A stretch of 64,000 nt of DNA from Coraliomargarita sp. (lineage in GTDB: Bacteria > Verrucomicrobiota > Verrucomicrobiia > Opitutales > UBA953): the NCBI GenBank assembly GCA_024638885.1, contig JAHEJL010000001.1:583001-647000 (forward strand), given 5' to 3'. A program made the position numbers and the translations under genes. Of the stretch, positions 8,030-18,687 are shown one piece after another. The number at the start of each line of letters is the position of its first letter. Positions within the stretch are counted from its first letter, which is position 1. Below the pieces are notes generated by a model. It worked only from the letters and a program-made list of their open reading frames with translations. It was not told the DNA's origin and searched no databases.

Positions 8030-8977
8030 ATGATCCGTAACCTGCTCCGCTTCCTCGGTTGGGTCTGCCTGCTGGTGCTGCTTTCGGCCGGCGTGCTCGG
8101 GTTGGTCTATTACCTGTCCGAGCGTCCGCAGAAGGTCGCGATCGAGCAGCGCGTGCTCAACGCCGTAGACACCGTGCGCGAAGACGGCACCACGCCCCGC
8201 AAGGTGGTCGACGCCCTGGATCGTTTCGCCGACGGCACCGAGGCGGTGAAGGGCGATGTCGTCCCGGCGCCGGAACCCGACAAGGAGGCGACCGCTCCTT
8301 ACGGCGACCCGGCGGACCGGTTCGGCCTGAAGCATCTGGTGAACCGTGGCTATAACGTCGGCTACGACGAGACGCTGCCTTCGCCCCGCTGGTCTTCCTA
8401 TCGCGTCTTCCCTTACAAGGACGCGCACCTCGAACGGCCTTCGACCTTCAAGGCCGACGCGCGCACCTCCGCCCGGGTGACGACTTCCGAATACGTCCGT
8501 TCGGGCTACGACCGCGGGCATCTTTCGCCGAACTACGCCATCTCGGTCTGCTATGGCGAAGAGGCCCAGAAGGAGACGTTCCTGCTCAGCAACATCGTAC
8601 CCCAGCTGCACGCGCTCAACGCCGGCCTCTGGAAGGACATGGAACAGCGCATCATGAAGCGCTACGTCGCCCGTTACGGCACCGTCTGGGTGCAGGTCGG
8701 GCCGGTGTTCGCGACGCCTCCGGACAAGAAGGTCGGCCGCATCCCCGTGCCTTCGTCCTTCTGGATGGTCATCTCGGAGTACGACGAAGCGCGGCATGGC
8801 ATCCGCGCGATCGCCTACCTCGTCCCGCACGAGGAGAAGTGGCGCGACGCCGAGCTGACCCGTTACGTCGTGAGCATCCGCCGCGTCGAGGAGCTGACCG
8901 GGCTGGATTTCTTCCCGAAGCTGCCCAGGCCGACGCAGGACCGCCTGGAATCAGCGCCGGCGCCGCGCGCCTGGTGA
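8030..8977 (+). CDS. Membrane-anchored DNA/RNA non-specific endonuclease
   Basis: 315 residues. An N-terminal membrane anchor (about 6-26) is followed by a 60-residue linker and a beta-beta-alpha metal nuclease domain. The catalytic motif is SGYDRGHLSPN (about residues 163-173) with the general-base His, and the downstream metal site QLHALNAGLWKDME matches the Q/N-x-W pattern of Serratia-nuclease-type enzymes. The active site should face the periplasm. It starts one base after the DUF2752 stop and ends 27 bases inside the converging prmB gene. The operon context links it to the GYF_2 pair; nutrient or DNA scavenging is possible but unproven. Confidence 0.88.
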   Translation: MIRNLLRFLGWVCLLVLLSAGVLGLVYYLSERPQKVAIEQRVLNAVDTVREDGTTPRKVVDALDRFADGTEAVKGDVVPAPEPDKEATAPYGDPADRFGLKHLVNRGYNVGYDETLPSPRWSSYRVFPYKDAHLERPSTFKADARTSARVTTSEYVRSGYDRGHLSPNYAISVCYGEEAQKETFLLSNIVPQLHALNAGLWKDMEQRIMKRYVARYGTVWVQVGPVFATPPDKKVGRIPVPSSFWMVISEYDEARHGIRAIAYLVPHEEKWRDAELTRYVVSIRRVEELTGLDFFPKLPRPTQDRLESAPAPRAW

Positions 8978-9901
8978 CGGCAGCTCGCGACGAAGGTCGG
9001 AAGCATGGATCAGGCAGACGCAGTCCGAGCCGTCGGCCGTCGGGAGCCACATGATCGGCAGCTTCGGCCAGGCTTGGTGCATCGCCTTCTGCAGGCCGCC
9101 GACCTCGATCACGAGGATGCCGTGCGGCTTGAGGGCCTCGCGCGCCTGCGCGAGCAGCTTGCGGATGACGTCGAGGCCGTCCTTGCCCGAGACGAGCGAA
9201 CCCTTCGGCTCCTTCTTGAATTCGGCCGGCAGGCGTCGGTAGATGCCTTCGGGCTCGTAAGGCGGGTTGCTGAGGATCAGGTCGAACCGCGGGCCCTTGG
9301 CCAGCGCCGTCATGGTGTCCGTCTCGTGCAGCGTGACGCGCTTCGCGAGCTTGTGGTCGGCGACGTTCAGCGCGGCGACCTCGAGCGCCTGCGGCGAGAG
9401 GTCGGTCGCATGGACGTGCGCCTTCGGGAAGCGCTTCGCGAGGAGGATGGCGAGGCAGCCGGAGCCGGTGCAGACGTCCGCGACGTCGGTCACCTGCGCG
9501 ACCGGCGGCAGCCACTGCGGGATGGCCTCGGGGATGAGCTCGACGAAATAGGAGCGGGGGATGATCACGCGTTCGTCGACGCGGAAACGGAGGCCGCCGA
9601 GCCAGGCTTCGCCGACGAGGTAGCCGGTCGGCACCCGGTCGAAGACGCGGCGCTCGACCAGCGCGAGGAAGGCGGCCTTCTCCTTGGCCGTCAGGGCGCG
9701 TTCGAAGCAGGAAGGGAGCTGCTCCCAGGCCAGGCCGGTCGCGTGGCCCATGAGGGTCAGGGACTCCTCTTCGGCGTTCACGAAACCTTGGCCGTGGGCG
9801 ATGCCGGCCGACTTGAAGAGCCGGTTGGCATGGCGTAAACAATCACCGCCCGTTCTGAGGCGGGCGGTGTCGGCGGGCGTGGGGCGCTGCGGGGCGCTCA
9901 T
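8951..9901 (-). CDS. prmB: Ribosomal protein L3 glutamine methyltransferase PrmB
   Basis: 316 residues. PrmB uses S-adenosylmethionine to N5-methylate a glutamine of ribosomal protein L3. The N-terminal helical part (LRHANRLFKSAGIAHGQG) matches PrmB rather than PrmC, as does GYLVGEAWLGGLRFRVDERVIIPRS. The methyltransferase domain has DVCTGSGCLAILLA and the catalytic NPPY at SNPPYEPEG. It starts 18 bases after accC and should share its transcript. Its 3' end overlaps the converging nuclease gene by 27 bases. A separate prmC lies at 50635. Confidence 0.9.
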   Translation of the reverse strand: MSAPQRPTPADTARLRTGGDCLRHANRLFKSAGIAHGQGFVNAEEESLTLMGHATGLAWEQLPSCFERALTAKEKAAFLALVERRVFDRVPTGYLVGEAWLGGLRFRVDERVIIPRSYFVELIPEAIPQWLPPVAQVTDVADVCTGSGCLAILLAKRFPKAHVHATDLSPQALEVAALNVADHKLAKRVTLHETDTMTALAKGPRFDLILSNPPYEPEGIYRRLPAEFKKEPKGSLVSGKDGLDVIRKLLAQAREALKPHGILVIEVGGLQKAMHQAWPKLPIMWLPTADGSDCVCLIHASDLRRELPSPGARRRR

Positions 9902-9919
9902 CGTCGGCGGCGGGGCCGC

Positions 9920-11296
<1,377 letters not shown>

Positions 11297-11312
11297 GCTC
11301 GGGGGACCGTGC

Positions 11313-11786
11313 TCAGCTGACCTTCACGCGGAAGAGAGGCTGGCCGAATTCGACCGAGGTGCCGTTGGCGACGAGGCACTCGACAATCGTGCCGGAGATC
11401 TCCGACTGGATTTCGTTCATCACCTTCATGGCCTCGATGATGCAGACCACGGAGTCGGCCTTGACCGGGGAACCGACGGTGACGAAGGGGGGATTGTCGG
11501 GGGAAGGGGTGGCGTAGTAGGTGCCGACCATCGGGGACGTGATCAGCTTGATGCTGGGGTCCGCGGCGGCGGGGGCGGCCGGGGCGGGGGCAGCGGCCAC
11601 AGGGGCCGGCGCCGCAGCCACGGGGGCGGGGGCGGCCGCCACAGGGGCGGCCTGGGCTGCGATCGGGGCACGACCGGGGAGGTCGCGCTTGATACGCAGC
11701 TTGAAGTCCTGGTCCTGGATCTCGAACTCGGAAAGGTCCGACTTCTTCATCAAATCCACGACTTGTTTAATCTTAATTAGGTCCAA
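11313..11786 (-). CDS. accB: Biotin carboxyl carrier protein of acetyl-CoA carboxylase
   Basis: 157 residues. The C-terminal biotinyl domain carries EAMKVMNEI, with the biotinylated lysine at residue 121. An Ala/Pro linker (about 39-76) of repeated PVAAAPA units separates it from the N-terminal helix. The start is TTG at 11784-11786, supported by a perfect GGAGG eight bases upstream and by the family's usual N-terminus. It is one of the few genes here with a strong Shine-Dalgarno and a longer leader. Its promoter region carries a palindrome (11820-11834), suggesting regulation of accB-accC. Confidence 0.95.
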   Translation of the reverse strand: MDLIKIKQVVDLMKKSDLSEFEIQDQDFKLRIKRDLPGRAPIAAQAAPVAAAPAPVAAAPAPVAAAPAPAAPAAADPSIKLITSPMVGTYYATPSPDNPPFVTVGSPVKADSVVCIIEAMKVMNEIQSEISGTIVECLVANGTSVEFGQPLFRVKVS

Positions 11787-11819
11787 GGTATTGTCCTCCG
11801 TAAGGGGGGTGCGCCTCTC

Positions 11820-11849
11820 TGATACAGGGTATCAGGGGGGTAAATCAAT
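11820..11849 (-). promoter_or_regulatory. accB promoter with overlapping palindrome
   Basis: On the minus strand TTGATT (11848-11843), a 16-base spacer and TGTATC (11826-11821) form a plausible promoter about 35 bases before the TTG start. The 15-base palindrome TGATAC-CCT-GTATCA (11834-11820) covers the -10 box, so it could be an operator. The regulator is unknown. Confidence 0.45.
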
Positions 11850-11852
11850 CCC

Positions 11853-14573
11853 TCATTCCTGAATTCCGGCAGGAATCTTACCTAACTTACTGTCCTTCTG
11901 AGGCTTAATGATATCTTTGAGGGTCGGAATGGCGCTGGTTTCCGGCTTAGAAATCGGGCCTTTTAGCTTAATTTTCGTTAACCCGATCAAGGCGCGGTTC
12001 AGATTCAGGAGGTCCAGGGGGTTGAAACCCTCCTTGCGGGGTAGGGAGAAGTCCCCTTCGAACTCCAAAGTGGCGGTCTGCAGGTCGATCTCGCCGGCCA
12101 GGTCCAGGCGGGACTGGGGGCCGGTGATGGCCATGTCCGGGAAATAGGCCCGGCCGCCCAGGCAGCCGAAGGTGCCCTTGGCTTGGGTCAGCTCATAGGT
12201 CGTGGCCCCCACGCCGACGGCTTCCAGGACGTTGGAGATGCCGCCCAGCAGGCGCACCTTCTTAAGGTCGGGGTCGGTGAGGGCGTAGCGGCCGAGGCCC
12301 TTCAGCTGGCGCGGCTTCTCGAGGTCGAGCTCGCCGGCGAAGTCCAGGTCCATGCGGCCCTTCGCCGTCGGGGTGGCCGGGGTCGGCTTGGCTTCTTCCT
12401 TCTTCGGCGTGGTGAGGTCGTTGAGCAGCTGGCCGACCTGCGCCGGGTCGCAGCCACGCAAACCGACCGCGACCTTGGTCTGATGCAGCGGGTCGCCGTC
12501 GAGCGTCAGCGTCGCGTCGCCGTTCGCGAGGCCGAGTTTCGCGCGGACGCGGAGGCCGCGGTCGCTGTTCTCGGTGCTCGCTTCGAGTCCGCGGCCGGTG
12601 ACGCCCCAGGCGTTGAACTCTCCGGCGCAGGCGATCGAGGTCTTCACGTCCGGGCCTTTGATGCCGGGCGTGAGCAGCAAGGTGAACCGATGGTCCGACG
12701 GGAGCTCGAGTCCGCGCAAGGCGTCGCCCAGGTCCTTGCCGGCGCAGCGCGCCGCGATCCACGGCTGGATGTTGCCTTCGGCGCGGACGACCGGACCGGC
12801 CAGCGCAAGCGGCTTCGACCAATCCCAGGTCGCGCTGCCTTCGACGCTGCCGCCGGCCGGCGAGTCGCCGCCTTCCAGGCGATGGAGGCCGATGTAGGTC
12901 TGGCGCGCGTCGGCGTCCACGGAGACTTCCACGTGACGGAACGGCGCGCCCATGAAGTCGAAGCGGTTCAGCAGCACGCGTCCCTTGGTGACGCTCGTCA
13001 GCGCGCCCCAATGGCTTTCGACGTCGATGAACGCGTAAGGGTTCTCGCGGACGAGGAACAGGCGCCAGAGCGAGACCCACCATTCGCCGAGCACGCGGTC
13101 CAGGCTGGCCGGGGCGATCTCGCCGTTGAGGTGCAGCAGGAACGCTCCGCCGGCCTTGGGTTCGCAGTCGGCCTCGCCCGTCACGGAGGCCAGGCGCAGG
13201 TCGCGCAGGCGGAGCGGCGAGGCGGCGCGCGTCGGCTCGAAGTCGAAGCGGGTACGCAGGGGCAGGTCCTTGCCGGGCGCGATCGCTTCGGCCGAAAGGC
13301 CGAGTCCGCGGAAGCCGGACAACGCGACCTCGCCGGAGGCCCGGACGACGTCGCCTTTGGGCGAAAGGGCGGCGACGACGTCGCGGACGAGGATCTCGCT
13401 CCCGAGGTCGATGCCGGCGCTTTGGAGCAGGGCGCCTACGTCGGGCAAGGCGGCGATTTCTTGGCCGGAAAGGTGCGCATGGCCGAGCGTGGCGAGGACG
13501 CCGCCTTGGCCGTCGATGGTCGCGGAGCCGTCGGCCGACGAACGGTCGGTGAGCAGGCTGAAGGCGATCCGGTTGCCGCCGCCGGCGACGGGACGGGCTT
13601 CGAACTTGGCGCGTCGGAGTTCAAGGCCCGAGTACCTGGCCTGGGAGAGCACCAGTTCGGCGACGAGGTCTTCGCGGCGATGCTGTCCGCGCGCATGCAC
13701 GTCGATCCGCCCGGCGGTGACGCCTTGCCAGGCCATCTCGCGCGCCGCGCCGTCGAGTTTCCAGCCGGAGACCTGGCCGGAAGCGGCCACCTTGAGCGCG
13801 CCGCGCAGATGGAGGCCGCGCACCTGGATGAGGCCGAGCGCTCCGTCCGACCAATCGTCGCCGAAGACCGCGAGCATGCCGAGTTCGGCGCTGCCGTCGC
13901 TGCTGCCTTGGCAACGCAGGGAGACCGAGGCGCCGCCGGAACGTTCGGCGACGTCGACCGCCGTCTCCAGCACGGTGAAGGCGGCGGCGAGCCGGCGGGC
14001 CAGCGGCGCGGATTCCTTGTCGTCGCGTTCGGCGCGGAGCAGGCCGGCGGGGACTTCTCCCGACAGGTGGCAGGTGATCTTGCCGCCCCGGGCCTGGATC
14101 GACCGGAGGTTGAACCAGCGCCCTTCCTTGGTGATGTCCACCGTGAGTTCGTCGATGAGCGGACGGCGGACGCCGCCGCGCGCCACCGAAGCCGGGCACC
14201 AGAGCCGGGCGCCGGAGAGGCGCAGCTGCGTCGGCTCCGCGCGGCCGGCGAGCAGCAGCGCGGGGTTGAGGGCGACTTCCGCGCGGGCGGCGGTGAAGAC
14301 GTCGCCGGTCATGCCGTCGACGCCGAGCGTGAGGTCGTCGGCCGCGAGCGTGAGGTCAGGGAGCAGCCAGAAGCGACGCGCCTGCAGGCGGATGCCTTGC
14401 TCGGCGAGACGCGTCGTCACCTGCTCCGTCACGAAGTCGGGCAGCTTCGTCGGTTGGTCGAGGTTGGCCGCCCAGCAGAGCGCGAGCAGCACCGGAAGCA
14501 GGAGGAGCAGGCACGTGTTCGTCAGCCCGCGCAGGAACCTGCGGAAGGGGGAACTGGCCGGCTTCGGTTTCAT
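11853..14573 (-). CDS. AsmA-like (TamB/AsmA superfamily) membrane-anchored protein
   Basis: 906 residues. One N-terminal membrane anchor (about 16-35) is followed by a very long beta-strand-rich periplasmic part. It opens with a start typical of AsmA proteins (LPDFVTEQVTTRLAEQGIRLQARRFWLLPDLTLAADDLTL) and closes with a C-terminal AsmA_2-like region (VRLLGGISNVLEAVGVGATTYELTQAKGTF). AsmA-clan proteins are thought to carry phospholipids between membranes or help outer-membrane assembly. The start overlaps the stop of the DUF4340 gene by 4 bases, and 66 bases separate the end from accB. The substrate is inference; family placement is moderate to good. Confidence 0.72.
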   Translation of the reverse strand: MKPKPASSPFRRFLRGLTNTCLLLLLPVLLALCWAANLDQPTKLPDFVTEQVTTRLAEQGIRLQARRFWLLPDLTLAADDLTLGVDGMTGDVFTAARAEVALNPALLLAGRAEPTQLRLSGARLWCPASVARGGVRRPLIDELTVDITKEGRWFNLRSIQARGGKITCHLSGEVPAGLLRAERDDKESAPLARRLAAAFTVLETAVDVAERSGGASVSLRCQGSSDGSAELGMLAVFGDDWSDGALGLIQVRGLHLRGALKVAASGQVSGWKLDGAAREMAWQGVTAGRIDVHARGQHRREDLVAELVLSQARYSGLELRRAKFEARPVAGGGNRIAFSLLTDRSSADGSATIDGQGGVLATLGHAHLSGQEIAALPDVGALLQSAGIDLGSEILVRDVVAALSPKGDVVRASGEVALSGFRGLGLSAEAIAPGKDLPLRTRFDFEPTRAASPLRLRDLRLASVTGEADCEPKAGGAFLLHLNGEIAPASLDRVLGEWWVSLWRLFLVRENPYAFIDVESHWGALTSVTKGRVLLNRFDFMGAPFRHVEVSVDADARQTYIGLHRLEGGDSPAGGSVEGSATWDWSKPLALAGPVVRAEGNIQPWIAARCAGKDLGDALRGLELPSDHRFTLLLTPGIKGPDVKTSIACAGEFNAWGVTGRGLEASTENSDRGLRVRAKLGLANGDATLTLDGDPLHQTKVAVGLRGCDPAQVGQLLNDLTTPKKEEAKPTPATPTAKGRMDLDFAGELDLEKPRQLKGLGRYALTDPDLKKVRLLGGISNVLEAVGVGATTYELTQAKGTFGCLGGRAYFPDMAITGPQSRLDLAGEIDLQTATLEFEGDFSLPRKEGFNPLDLLNLNRALIGLTKIKLKGPISKPETSAIPTLKDIIKPQKDSKLGKIPAGIQE

Positions 14574-16408
14574 CGCCCGGTTTCGGCCAGCAGCGGGATC
14601 AGGATCTCGGCGAGGCCGGCTTCGAGGATGAAGTCGTCATCGTCGGCTTCGTCACGCATGAGCAGCGAGCGCGTGTTGAGCGGCGTCGAACAGAGGTAGG
14701 TGCGGAAGCTTTCGCTCGCGGCGGCGCCGCCGGTCGCGGCCTGGTCGGTCACGCGGATCTCGTATTTCCAGCCGCCGGCGCCGACGTCGCGTCCGGGGAA
14801 TTCCGCGGCGCGCACTTCGGCGAGGCCGACCGCGAGGCGGCGGGCGTTGGCGGGATCGAGGCGGCCGGAGCCGGCCCAGTTGCCGTCCGGACCGAGGCGG
14901 GCTTCGCCGAGGACCTTGCCGTCGCCGCGCGCGGTGATGCGGAGTCCGCTCACGCGGGCGCCTTGCGGGAGCTCGGCGACGGCGCGTTTGCGCCAGGCCT
15001 GCGGTTCGACGTTCTGATGGCCGCCGTTGAGGAGCGAGACGTCGCAGATGGCCGCGAGCGGCGAACCCTTGGCGTGCACGACGCGCGTGCCGGCGCCCTT
15101 GTCGGGGTCGTCCGTGAAGGTGAGCAGGATGCGTTCCGCGCCGAACTCGAGCTCGAGCGTCTGCACCGACGTCGTGCCCGGATTCGTGAGCGCCAGCACC
15201 GCCGGGACGCTCGCGCCGCCGAAGGAGGCCTTGCGGCGCACGGCGCGCAGCTGCGCGACGCCGTCGAGGAAGCGGGCGACGATCCGGGCGTCGGCTTCGC
15301 GGCGCTTGGTGGCGGTGGAGCCGGGCGCGACGGGGATCTCCCAGCGCGCTTCGGTCGCGGCGCCCTCGAGGCGATGCAGGGTGATGCTACGGCCGCCGGC
15401 CGAAAGGGTGAAGCCCGTGACGAGCGACGGATCGAAGTCGGCGGGACGGGACGCGGCGAGCGTCTCGCGCGCGGCGAACCATTCGTTGAGCAGGCGCGCC
15501 TCGATCACGAAGACCGAGGGGTTCTCCTCGAGCTTGGCGCATAGCAGCGTGGGCTGCGCCGGCATCGGCTGGCCGACGAGCAGGACCTGGCGGCGCGAAT
15601 TGCCTTCGAGCGAAAGGCGCAGGACGGGGTTCGTCAGGCCGGTGATCTCGTCGCCGAGGGCGACGAACTTGCTGGCGCGGAGGTTCGTCAGGTCGGCGAC
15701 GGCGCGGGCGGTGGCGTCGGCGTCGGCGAGCGCGTCATAGGGCGTCTCGAAGCGCCATTCGGGCAGCTGGACCTTGCGGCCCACGCGCGGCCGCGCCTCC
15801 GAGGTGAGCGCGGTGACGACTTCGCCGGTCGCGGTGCGGTGCCGGACGGCGACGGCGCGCGCCTCGAAGTCGGCGATGTCGAAGATCTTGTCGACGCGGT
15901 AGGTCTCCGGCTTCGCGGCGAGGGCCGCGGCCATCGCCTCAGGCAGGGGGATGATGCGCTTGCCGTCCTCGGTGAGCAGGAAATGATGACGGGTCGAGGG
16001 CTGCACGCCGATCTTCACCTCGACCGTGGCGCCCGTCTCCGCGGTGACCTTCAGGGTCCAGCGCGGGGCTTCGAGCCCGTAGTCCTTGAGGCTCGATCCG
16101 TTGGCCTTGGCCTCGCCGGCATCGAAGCCGCTGTCCGCGCTCACGAAGCGGAGCTCGTCGAGCAGGCGCTGGACGGTCCAGATGTTGGCGGTCCAGTCGA
16201 AGGGTTCGGTCAGCCGCCAGGCGGAATTGCGCTTCTCGAGGACGATGCGCTCGGCGCCTTCGGCGAGGACCAGCTTCGAAGGGGCGGAAGGGAAGAGCTG
16301 GGTCTGCGCGACGGCGGCGGGCTGATGGCCCGAGGTGGCCCTCCATACGAGGCCGAAGGCGATCAGGTTGGCGACCAGCAGGATGACGGTGGTGCGGGAG
16401 ATCCGCAT
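14570..16408 (-). CDS. DUF4340 domain protein
   Basis: 612 residues from the ATG at 16406-16408. That start places the membrane segment (RTTVILLVANLIAFGLVW) at residues 5-22; an in-frame start 13 codons upstream would overlap the preceding gene. The periplasmic part has the repeated DUF4340 pattern, beginning with W-R-L-T-x-P-F-D-W-T-A (about 67-77) and DYGLEAP-W-L. DUF4340 proteins accompany GldA/F/G-like ABC transporters, which is the case here: the upstream three genes encode ATPase, permease and GldG-like subunits. Role in that complex is unknown. Confidence 0.82.
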   Translation of the reverse strand: MRISRTTVILLVANLIAFGLVWRATSGHQPAAVAQTQLFPSAPSKLVLAEGAERIVLEKRNSAWRLTEPFDWTANIWTVQRLLDELRFVSADSGFDAGEAKANGSSLKDYGLEAPRWTLKVTAETGATVEVKIGVQPSTRHHFLLTEDGKRIIPLPEAMAAALAAKPETYRVDKIFDIADFEARAVAVRHRTATGEVVTALTSEARPRVGRKVQLPEWRFETPYDALADADATARAVADLTNLRASKFVALGDEITGLTNPVLRLSLEGNSRRQVLLVGQPMPAQPTLLCAKLEENPSVFVIEARLLNEWFAARETLAASRPADFDPSLVTGFTLSAGGRSITLHRLEGAATEARWEIPVAPGSTATKRREADARIVARFLDGVAQLRAVRRKASFGGASVPAVLALTNPGTTSVQTLELEFGAERILLTFTDDPDKGAGTRVVHAKGSPLAAICDVSLLNGGHQNVEPQAWRKRAVAELPQGARVSGLRITARGDGKVLGEARLGPDGNWAGSGRLDPANARRLAVGLAEVRAAEFPGRDVGAGGWKYEIRVTDQAATGGAAASESFRTYLCSTPLNTRSLLMRDEADDDDFILEAGLAEILIPLLAETGR

Positions 16409-16415
16409 GGGCACG

Positions 16416-17924
16416 TCAACTTCTGCGGCGCCACACGGAAACCGCAAGCCCGACTGCGAGGACGGCGAGCGGAATCAGCGAGAAGCGGAGGGCCAGGGCC
16501 CAGAAGTCGGCGGCGGTCGCATTGAGCTGGTACTCGCCTTCGGAGCGGGCCGGCAGGGACACGGCCCGGTCGCGGTCGGTGAGCCAGGCCGCGCACTGCG
16601 TGACGAAGGCGCGGTTGCCACCGCGGTTCAGGCGGAGGTTCGCGGCGATCTCGGAGGTGCCGACGACGACGAGCCGTCCGCCGGCGCCGCCCACGCCCTT
16701 GCGGATGCCGGTGGCGCGTTCCGCGGCGGCGGCGAGGCAGACCGGGCCGGCCTGGTCGCGGTCGGGATTGAACTTCACCGGGCGGCGTGCGAGGTCGGTC
16801 TCGCCCCAGGCGGCGTCGGAGGAGAAGACGAGCTGCCACACGCCCAGCGTGCTGTCGGGGGCGCTGCCTTCGTCGAAGCGGGCGGGGCGGAGGCGGGACG
16901 CGATCAGCGGGAGGTTCTGCTCCTTGAGCACCTTCGTGAGGGGGTGTTCCTTCTCCTCGAGGCGGAGCAGCGCGATGTCACCGTCGGTGGTGCGGCGGGC
17001 GGGGTCGGGTTCCTGGAGTTCGGCGTCCGGCGAGAAGATCGCCCATTCCGCGAGGGTCGGTTCGAGGCCGTGCTCCTTGCCGGGGTCGAGCAGGGCGAGC
17101 ACGCGGCCGTTGCGCTCGTAGAGGTAGTTGCGCAGGCGCGCGTTCTCGGAGGCCGAGAAGGGCGTGACCGGGCCGGCGATCAGGACCATCGAGGCGTCGC
17201 GCGGGATCTCGGCGACGGTGGCGAGGTCGAGCTGGCGGACCTCGAAGTTGCGGTTGCGGAGCTGGCGCGAAAGCAGGGACATCCCGCGCACGGGCGACGC
17301 GTCCTCGAGGCCGAGTTCGCCGTGGCCCTTGGTGACATAGCAGACGGCGGCCTTGTCCTCGGTGACTTCGATGAGCGCGGAGGTGACGGCTTCTTCGCCG
17401 CGGAAGCCGCCTTCCTTGGTGACGAGCTCGCGGTAGCTCACGTACTTGGCGCGCGAACCGCAGGTCAGGATGAGCGCGACGGAAGCGTCCGGCGCGCCAT
17501 GACGGGCCGAGAGTTCGGAGACGAGCGGGGCGTTGCGGCCGCCGCCGGCGAGTTCCACGGAGAACCAGGCGGGGCCGCTGCGGCCGGATTCGACGACGTA
17601 GGAGTCGAGCAGCTTGAGCAGGCGCGACCGCAGGACCTGCGCGGGTTCGGACGCGTCGTTGGTCAGCAGCACGGCCTTCACCCAGCCCTGATTGCGCCCG
17701 ACGCCGACGGGGCTGCGCCGGCCGGCGGCGCGCACGGTCTCGGCCGACTCCGGCGCGAGCGAGTGGCGGCGGTCCGCGGTGATGTCGTGGCGCAGGCGGA
17801 ACTCCGGCAGCGAGGCGAGGAAGTTGACGACCACCGCGAGCGCGATGGCGAGCAGCGCCTGCGTCAGCCGGTTGAGGCGGCGGATGGGGCGGACGGAGCC
17901 GAAGTCGTCGCGGGGCGCGGCCAT
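16416..17924 (-). CDS. GldG-like ABC-associated auxiliary protein
   Basis: 502 residues. A membrane segment near 22-42 precedes an extracytoplasmic region, and a second segment lies close to the C-terminus (about 475-495) before a short RRR tail. The pattern L-R-x-D-x-T-A-D-R-R-H-S-L (about 45-57), the DK-x-A-V-x-Y-V-T-x-G-H-G-E-x-G block and the central VLIAGP-x-x-P segment match GldG/ABC auxiliary proteins (DUF4350 style). These pair with a GldF-type permease; in Bacteroidetes the trio supports gliding, but most relatives are non-gliding. It follows the permease by 1 base. Confidence 0.78.
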   Translation of the reverse strand: MAAPRDDFGSVRPIRRLNRLTQALLAIALAVVVNFLASLPEFRLRHDITADRRHSLAPESAETVRAAGRRSPVGVGRNQGWVKAVLLTNDASEPAQVLRSRLLKLLDSYVVESGRSGPAWFSVELAGGGRNAPLVSELSARHGAPDASVALILTCGSRAKYVSYRELVTKEGGFRGEEAVTSALIEVTEDKAAVCYVTKGHGELGLEDASPVRGMSLLSRQLRNRNFEVRQLDLATVAEIPRDASMVLIAGPVTPFSASENARLRNYLYERNGRVLALLDPGKEHGLEPTLAEWAIFSPDAELQEPDPARRTTDGDIALLRLEEKEHPLTKVLKEQNLPLIASRLRPARFDEGSAPDSTLGVWQLVFSSDAAWGETDLARRPVKFNPDRDQAGPVCLAAAAERATGIRKGVGGAGGRLVVVGTSEIAANLRLNRGGNRAFVTQCAAWLTDRDRAVSLPARSEGEYQLNATAADFWALALRFSLIPLAVLAVGLAVSVWRRRS

Positions 17925-17925
17925 G

Positions 17926-18687
17926 TCACTCCTGTCCCTCCACGGACAATACCGCCAGGCCCAGGCAGAGCAGGGTGCCGGTGCCGTAAAGCACGATCGG
18001 ACGGGAATCGAGGATGCCGGCGGCGAAGTCCTGCAGGTGACCGAACGTGCGCAGGTGCGCCGCGGGTTCGCGGAGCCAACCGAGCCATTCCCAGCTTTCG
18101 ATCGGGAGCGACTCCATGGCGCCGCCGGCCGCGGTCATGGCCAGCAGGCTGATGAAGGCGAGCAGCGCGGCCAAGGCCGACGAACGGGTGACGCAGCTGC
18201 ACAGGATGCCGATGGCCACGTGCAGCAGGCCGCTCACCGCGATGAAGCAGAGGCCGCCGAAGAGGATCGAAGGATCGCCGAGCCGCTGGTCGCCCGGCGT
18301 GCCGAGGCGCTGGACGGTGAGCAGGGGGAAGACGGTGAAGAGCGCCCAGAAGACGACCCAGACGATCCACGTCGCGAGGAACTTGGCCCAGACGACGGCG
18401 GTCGCGCTCGCGGGGGTCGTGAGCAGCGCGGCCAGCGTGCCCGAGCGTCGCTCTTCGGCGAACGTGCGCATGGTGAGCAGCGGCAGCACGCAGAGCAGGG
18501 GGAGCCAGAAGAACCAGAGCGTCGCCTCGACCGGGGTGCGGTCGCTCGGCGCGCGGCTGGCCTCGACCAGCGCGAAGAAGTGGATGCCGCCCATCAGCGC
18601 GAGGAACAACCCGGCGGCCGCCCACGTATTCCAGGACAGCGCGGCCGAACGCAGCTCGTGCGCGAGCAAGGTGCGGAAGTGTCGCAT
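17926..18687 (-). CDS. ABC-2 type transporter permease (GldF-like)
   Basis: 253 residues with six hydrophobic segments, ending in a conserved VYGTGTLLCLGLAVLSVEG-like last helix. The motif R-T-F-A-E-E-R-R-S-G-T-L-A-A-L-L-T-T-P (about 68-86) is the coupling region typical of ABC-2 permeases of the GldF/NosY type. Its ATG overlaps the stop of the ATPase gene, so the subunits are coupled. Substrate unknown. Confidence 0.85.
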   Translation of the reverse strand: MRHFRTLLAHELRSAALSWNTWAAAGLFLALMGGIHFFALVEASRAPSDRTPVEATLWFFWLPLLCVLPLLTMRTFAEERRSGTLAALLTTPASATAVVWAKFLATWIVWVVFWALFTVFPLLTVQRLGTPGDQRLGDPSILFGGLCFIAVSGLLHVAIGILCSCVTRSSALAALLAFISLLAMTAAGGAMESLPIESWEWLGWLREPAAHLRTFGHLQDFAAGILDSRPIVLYGTGTLLCLGLAVLSVEGQE

